64,000 nt of DNA, from assembly GCA_030813035.1 (NCBI GenBank), contig JAUSTV010000016.1. The stretch is one strand, 5' to 3'. The translations under genes and the position numbers were made by a program. Below the pieces are notes generated by a model. That model was not told where the DNA came from. It made no database searches and worked only from the letters and a program-made list of their open reading frames with translations. Positions 60,339 through 64,000 of this stretch are shown here, piece by piece (position 1 is the stretch's first letter; each line of letters starts with the position of its first letter). Origin of the DNA: Bacillus_BA fengqiuensis (lineage in GTDB: Bacteria; Bacillota; Bacilli; Bacillales; Bacillaceae_H).

Positions 60339-61784
60339 ATGAGTAAAAAAAGTTTTGAGGATTTTAATGTAAGTGATGAAATAAGAAGAGCGCTTGCTGT
60401 GCTAAAATACGAAACTCCCACAGAGGTTCAAAGTGAAGTCATACCGAAAGCGATGGAAAATCAAGATCTTGTCGTAAAATCTCAAACAGGAAGCGGAAAG
60501 ACCGCATCCTTTGGTATACCTGTTTGTGAAATGATGGAATGGGAGGAAAGAAAGCCGCAGGCGTTAATCCTTACACCAACTCGGGAGCTTGCTGTTCAAG
60601 TTCGAGAAGATATCACAAATATCGGAAGGTTCAAACGGATTAAAGCGATGGCTGTTTACGGAAAAGAACCTTTTGCGAAACAAAAAGAAGAATTGAAACA
60701 AAAAACTCATGTAGTCGTCGGTACACCTGGCCGTGTGAAGGACCATATCGAAAGAGGAACCCTCGCTTTAGACCAAATCAAGTACCTCATTATCGATGAA
60801 GCGGATGAAATGCTTAATATGGGGTTTATCGACGAAGTAGAAGCGATTATAAAAGAACTCCCTTCAAACAGAGCAACGATGGTCTTTTCCGCTACATTGC
60901 CTAAAGATGTGGAAAATCTCTGTCATGAATACATGAAAGATCCCATTCATATCGAGATTGCCGCTGTTGGGGTAACGACTCATACAATTGACCATCGTTT
61001 AATCGAAGTGAAAGAAGAAGGAAAGATTTCACTTCTTAAAGACGTGACCGTCGTGGAAAACCCGGACAGCTGCATCATTTTTTGCAGAACGAAAGAACAT
61101 GTTGATACCGTGTTTGCTGAATTGGAAGAATCCAATTATTCGTGTGAAAGGCTCCATGGTGGGTTAGAACAAGAAGACCGGTTTGCGGTTATGGATGGTT
61201 TCAAAATGGGGAATTTCCGTTATCTTGTAGCCACAGATGTAGCTGCGAGAGGCATTGATATTGATAATGTGACACTTGTCATCAACTATGACGTTCCAAT
61301 GGAAAAAGAGAGCTATGTCCATCGAACGGGAAGAACCGGTCGTGCTGGCAATAAAGGAAAAGCGATTACGTTTGCGACACCTTATGAGGAGAAATTCGTT
61401 AGGGCAATCGAAAGATACATTGGTTTTCAGCTGCCTGAAATGGAAGCTCCCGGTCATCAGGAAGTTGCCCTGGGAAGAGCCGCTTTTGAAGAAAAAATGA
61501 GCGGCCGCCGGATTGTGAGAAACAATAAAACCGCCCGCATCAACAAAGGTATCATGAAACTCCATTTCAGCGGTGGAAAAAAGAAAAAGCTTCGAGCAGT
61601 CGATTTCGTTGGAACGATCGCGAAGATTCCTGGAGTAACGGCGGATGATATTGGCATTATTACCATTCAGGATCATCTGACATATGTCGATATTCTCAAT
61701 GGAAAAGGCTCGCTTGTCTTGCAAGCGATGGAGAATACCACAATCAAAGGAAAGAAGCTGAAAGTCAGCAAGGCAATTAAGTAA
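60339..61784 (+). CDS. dbpA: DEAD-box ATP-dependent RNA helicase DbpA/YxiN
   Basis: 481-residue RNA helicase that remodels 23S rRNA during 50S assembly. Motifs: Q motif PTEVQSEVIP, I TGSGKTASFG (near 52), Ia PTRELAVQ, II DEAD (near 154), III SATLP, IV IIFCRTKEH, V ATDVAARGIDI and VI HRTGRTGRAG. The C-terminal 80 residues (RINKGIMKLHFSGGKKKKLR to KGKKLKVSKAIK) are the DbpA RNA-binding domain, which recognises hairpin 92 of 23S rRNA. GAGCGAGG precedes the ATG. Monocistronic with a strong terminator. Confidence 0.95.
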   Translation: MSKKSFEDFNVSDEIRRALAVLKYETPTEVQSEVIPKAMENQDLVVKSQTGSGKTASFGIPVCEMMEWEERKPQALILTPTRELAVQVREDITNIGRFKRIKAMAVYGKEPFAKQKEELKQKTHVVVGTPGRVKDHIERGTLALDQIKYLIIDEADEMLNMGFIDEVEAIIKELPSNRATMVFSATLPKDVENLCHEYMKDPIHIEIAAVGVTTHTIDHRLIEVKEEGKISLLKDVTVVENPDSCIIFCRTKEHVDTVFAELEESNYSCERLHGGLEQEDRFAVMDGFKMGNFRYLVATDVAARGIDIDNVTLVINYDVPMEKESYVHRTGRTGRAGNKGKAITFATPYEEKFVRAIERYIGFQLPEMEAPGHQEVALGRAAFEEKMSGRRIVRNNKTARINKGIMKLHFSGGKKKKLRAVDFVGTIAKIPGVTADDIGIITIQDHLTYVDILNGKGSLVLQAMENTTIKGKKLKVSKAIK

Positions 61785-61796
61785 TGAAACCCTCAA

Positions 61797-61836
61797 AAAA
61801 AAGACGATTATGCCAACCATAATCGTCTTTTTTTTT
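61797..61836 (+). terminator. Intrinsic terminator of dbpA
   Basis: AAGACGATTATG / CATAATCGTCTT stem, loop of five, T9. Confidence 0.92.
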
Positions 61837-61842
61837 GAGGAT

Positions 61843-62061
61843 GGTGACAGGCACTTTTAACATAAAAAAGAGACTGACACCCACATTTCGCTTTTAGCGA
61901 ATTTGCGGGGCAGTCCTGTTCCAAAGCCTTCATGATTTGGAGGCTTGTTCGAATGTTGCTGGCATGTAGAGTGGAGATGTTTGTACGTATAAGGCAAACT
62001 ATAAATCTCTCTCTCGTATATCATATTCGAAGAAAAAATGAGAGGTGACAGGCACATTTAA
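61843..62061. repeat. Pair of GGTGACAGGCAC direct repeats
   Basis: GGTGACAGGCACTTTTAA (61843-61860) and GGTGACAGGCACATTTAA (62044-62061) are direct copies 201 bases apart. The sequence between them has no ORF with a credible start; a small stem CGCTTTTAGCG lies near 61889-61899. Confidence 0.6.
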
Positions 62062-62073
62062 CAATTTTGAATC

Positions 62074-62103
62074 TTGACATATTTCTTTATAAGTGGTTAT
62101 AAT
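62074..62103 (+). promoter_or_regulatory. Sigma-A promoter of the glycine riboswitch transcript
   Basis: TTGACA (62074-62079) and TATAAT (62098-62103), both full consensus, 18 bases apart. Transcription would begin near 62110, just before the first aptamer. Confidence 0.88.
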
Positions 62104-62139
62104 AGCACTTGTTAATTTTATAGCATTCGGATGAACCAT

Positions 62140-62347
62140 ACAGGAGAAGATCAACCGATCTACCGATGGGGCAAAAAGCTGGTCGGGCAGCTTTGAAACT
62201 CTCAGGTCTTGGATAACGAGTAGAACTGTATGGGGACGAATCTCTGGAGAGACTCCCTCCATCGCCAAACGGCACGGAGGAAACAGAGCACCGAAGGAGC
62301 AAATCCGTCAGTACGGCGGATAATCTCTCAGGTAAAAGGACAGAGAC
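62140..62347 (+). ncRNA. Tandem glycine riboswitch
   Basis: Aptamer 2 (about 62241-62347) has the conserved blocks CTCTGGAGAGA, GCACCGAAGGAGCAAATCC and AATCTCTCAGGTAAAAGGACAGAGA of the gcvT-type glycine riboswitch. Aptamer 1 (about 62142-62240) shows the same blocks in a shorter, altered form (ACCGATGGGGCAAAAAGC, GAAACTCTCAGGT). The RNA controls the downstream AGCS symporter through the terminator at 62408. I cannot decide from the sequence whether glycine turns the gene on or off. Confidence 0.9.
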
Positions 62348-62407
62348 AAGCGACAGAAAATGCCGATTCCGGATCGGTTTATTTTTCTATGCCTTGTATC
62401 TCCAGAG

Positions 62408-62445
62408 ACCATTTCATTTGAATGAAATGGTTTTTTATTTTTTTG
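62408..62445 (+). terminator. Riboswitch expression-platform terminator
   Basis: ACCATTTCATT / AATGAAATGGT stem followed by T6ATTTTTTT. It lies between aptamer 2 and the symporter start codon, so it acts as a conditional attenuator. Confidence 0.88.
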
Positions 62446-62460
62446 TAAGGGAGAATGGAG

Positions 62461-63828
62461 ATGGAGACAGTAAGTCAAGTATTAGAAGTAATCAATCATT
62501 ATGTATGGGGGCTGCCTACACTAATTCTTCTTGTAGGAACAGGAATTCTCCTTACGGTACGCCTGCGAGGCTTGCAATTTGCTAAACTATGGTATGCCCA
62601 TAAGCTGGCATTTGGAAAATCAGAAGACCACTCCTCAGCCGGGGACATCAGCCATTTTCAGGCATTGATGACCGCCATGGCGGCGACCATTGGAATGGGG
62701 AACATAGCCGGGGTTGCGACGGCAGTATCCATCGGTGGACCCGGTGCGGTATTTTGGATGTGGATTACCGCCCTTTTTGGAATGGCAACCAAATATTCAG
62801 AGGCCATTCTCGCGGTAAAATATCGAGTCACTGGTGCCAATGGAGAATACTCTGGCGGTCCAATGTATTATCTAGAACGCGGCCTGGGGAAGAAATGGCT
62901 GGCCGTGCTGTTTGCCATTTTTGGGACAACCGCCTCTTTCGGAATCGGAAATATGGTGCAGTCCAATTCAGTCGCTGAGGCCATGAGAATTAATTTCTCG
63001 CTATCGCCAATCGTCAGTGGTATTTTGATGGCTGTTTTTATTGCGATGGTGATTCTGGGAGGCGTTAAAAAAATCGGGAAAGTCACCGGGTATTTCGTTC
63101 CGGTAAAAGCCTTCTTTTATGTCATTGCCGGACTCATTATTATCCTTTATCATATTGATCAAGTTCCAACAGCATTCTCGCTAATTTTCTCGGGTGCATT
63201 CAGCGGTACCGCGGCTGCCGGCGGCTTTGTTGGAGCGACAGTTGCATCTGCCATCCAAATCGGTGTGGCGCGGGGCGTATTTGCCAATGAAGCCGGATTA
63301 GGAAGTGCACCGATTGCAGCAGCAGCGGCAAAAACCGACTCTCCGGCGAAACAAGCGCTTGTATCCATGACAGGAACGTTCCTTGATACATTTGTTGTAT
63401 GTACGATTACTGGTCTGGTGTTAATTACAACAGGGGCCTGGCAATCTGGAAAAACAGGTGTCGAAGCGACGACACTCGCTTTCCAATCCGTATTCGGCAG
63501 TACAGGAAGTATGATTCTTGGTATCGCCATTATTTTATTTGCTTATTCAACGATTCTGGGCTGGTCCTATTACGGAGAGAAATGTGTAGAGTACCTATTT
63601 GGCCCAAATGCCGTTCGATACTACCGCTACATTTTTGTTGGAATGGTGGCAGTTGGTGCTAATTTAAAACTTGGATTGGTTTGGACGTTTTCCGACATCG
63701 CCAACGGACTGATGGCCATTCCGAACTTAATCGGCCTCATTGGATTAAGCGGGGTGGTCGTCGCAGAAACGAATCGCTTCCTGCAAGCAAAAAAATCAAC
63801 AGATTCCAGCGAAAAAATCGCGAGTTAG
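62461..63828 (+). CDS. AGCS-family Na+:alanine/glycine symporter
   Basis: 455-residue membrane transporter with about 11 helices. Family blocks: MTAMAATIGMGNIAGVATAVSIGGPGAVFWMW, YSGGPMYYLERGLG, ARGVFANEAGLGSAPIAAAAA and YSTILGWSYYGEKC. It is a different branch from the glutamine-type symporter at 36819 (EYSGGP, GWSYYGEKC). The glycine riboswitch in its leader makes glycine (and alanine) the likely substrate. ATG 62461 is seven bases after AAGGGAG; ATG 62455 almost touches that site. Confidence 0.95.
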   Translation: METVSQVLEVINHYVWGLPTLILLVGTGILLTVRLRGLQFAKLWYAHKLAFGKSEDHSSAGDISHFQALMTAMAATIGMGNIAGVATAVSIGGPGAVFWMWITALFGMATKYSEAILAVKYRVTGANGEYSGGPMYYLERGLGKKWLAVLFAIFGTTASFGIGNMVQSNSVAEAMRINFSLSPIVSGILMAVFIAMVILGGVKKIGKVTGYFVPVKAFFYVIAGLIIILYHIDQVPTAFSLIFSGAFSGTAAAGGFVGATVASAIQIGVARGVFANEAGLGSAPIAAAAAKTDSPAKQALVSMTGTFLDTFVVCTITGLVLITTGAWQSGKTGVEATTLAFQSVFGSTGSMILGIAIILFAYSTILGWSYYGEKCVEYLFGPNAVRYYRYIFVGMVAVGANLKLGLVWTFSDIANGLMAIPNLIGLIGLSGVVVAETNRFLQAKKSTDSSEKIAS

Positions 63829-63840
63829 CTTTATATCAAC

Positions 63841-64000
63841 ATTTGTCCCGCATTAACGGGCAGCCAATCATGATGCAAAGCTTCACCAATCATGATGAAA
63901 ATGACATTTAGTTGTCCATACTACAACTACGGCTGGAGGAGAAGGTCGACTTACTGTGGTGTTTTGAACCCATCGGGCAGTCTGATTCCGACGATCATGG
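63841..64000 (-). mobile_element. Probable end of an IS200/IS605-type element running off the window
   Basis: On the minus strand the sequence ends CTGCCCGTTAATGCGGGA + CAAAT (63841-63863), nearly identical to the solo palindrome at 55767. The preceding part contains TTCAAAACACCACAGTAAGT and a direct repeat CCAATCATGATG (63864-63875, 63886-63897). It has the look of a TnpB right-end RNA region; the protein gene would lie beyond base 64000. No ORF of this element is inside the window, so the identity is tentative. Confidence 0.4.

Noticed and set aside
61164..61820. 218-codon ORF on the strand opposite dbpA
   Set aside because: Entirely antisense to a well-conserved helicase gene; a shadow frame.

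Overview
The window looks like the chromosome of an endospore-forming member of the Bacillaceae. It carries a spore-coat transglutaminase (tgl), a SleB-type cortex hydrolase, a Gmad2 lipoprotein, a cluster of GerP-like proteins, a YkhA-type thioesterase, a DbpA/YxiN helicase and a GlnK-GlnL two-component system, and its ribosome binding sites are strong GGAGG types. The abundance of TnpB/IscB-type elements would suit a thermophilic or thermotolerant bacillus, but I cannot name the species. No rRNA, tRNA or CRISPR array was seen.

Layout. 1-1.33 kb: 3' part of an IS200/IS605 TnpB element with its right-end RNA region. 1.6-11 kb: a DJ-1/PfpI protein, then a sigma-54 module. A RocR-like enhancer-binding protein and a class III aminotransferase lie on the minus strand. 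They face a four-gene operon (amidohydrolase, APC permease, M20 hydrolase, glutamine-synthetase-like ligase) that starts from a near-consensus -24/-12 promoter. 11-19 kb: cold-shock gene, a broken PAS kinase, an IscB element with upstream omega-RNA region, a GDSL hydrolase plus ABC exporter operon, a GH25-SPOR lysozyme and small conserved proteins. 19-28 kb: polyphosphate kinase and a cluster built around a 1408-residue P-type ATPase with several small membrane or glycine-rich proteins. 28-33 kb: secreted 5'-nucleotidase, a short pyruvate kinase, tgl and a Gmad2 lipoprotein.

33-42.6 kb is a glutamate/glutamine region: glutamate dehydrogenase, thioesterase, glutaminase, a glutamine-type AGCS symporter, a glutamate/dicarboxylate symporter and the GlnK-GlnL pair. 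Two promoters here (glutamate dehydrogenase and the symporter operon) share the same array of GTAG repeats with identical spacing, a good candidate GlnL operator. 42.7-49.4 kb: cell-wall hydrolase, chemoreceptor, orphan PAS kinase, GtrA protein. 49.5-51.7 kb: five GerP-like genes, one of them apparently fusing a GerPC-like and a GerPA/PF-like part. 51.8-53.3 kb: IS110 transposase with a probable bridge-RNA region upstream.

53.3-64 kb: a pdxS without pdxT, preceded by a second -24/-12 promoter and tandem palindromes; ferredoxin; a DUF3870 protein; a TruA paralogue; a SWIM/SNF2 helicase; DbpA; and a glycine riboswitch in front of an AGCS symporter. The last 160 bases look like the end of another IS200/IS605-type element. 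Its 23-bp terminal sequence also occurs, with one mismatch, in a solitary palindrome near 55.77 kb. Short palindromic repeats containing GGTGACAGGCAC are scattered between genes.
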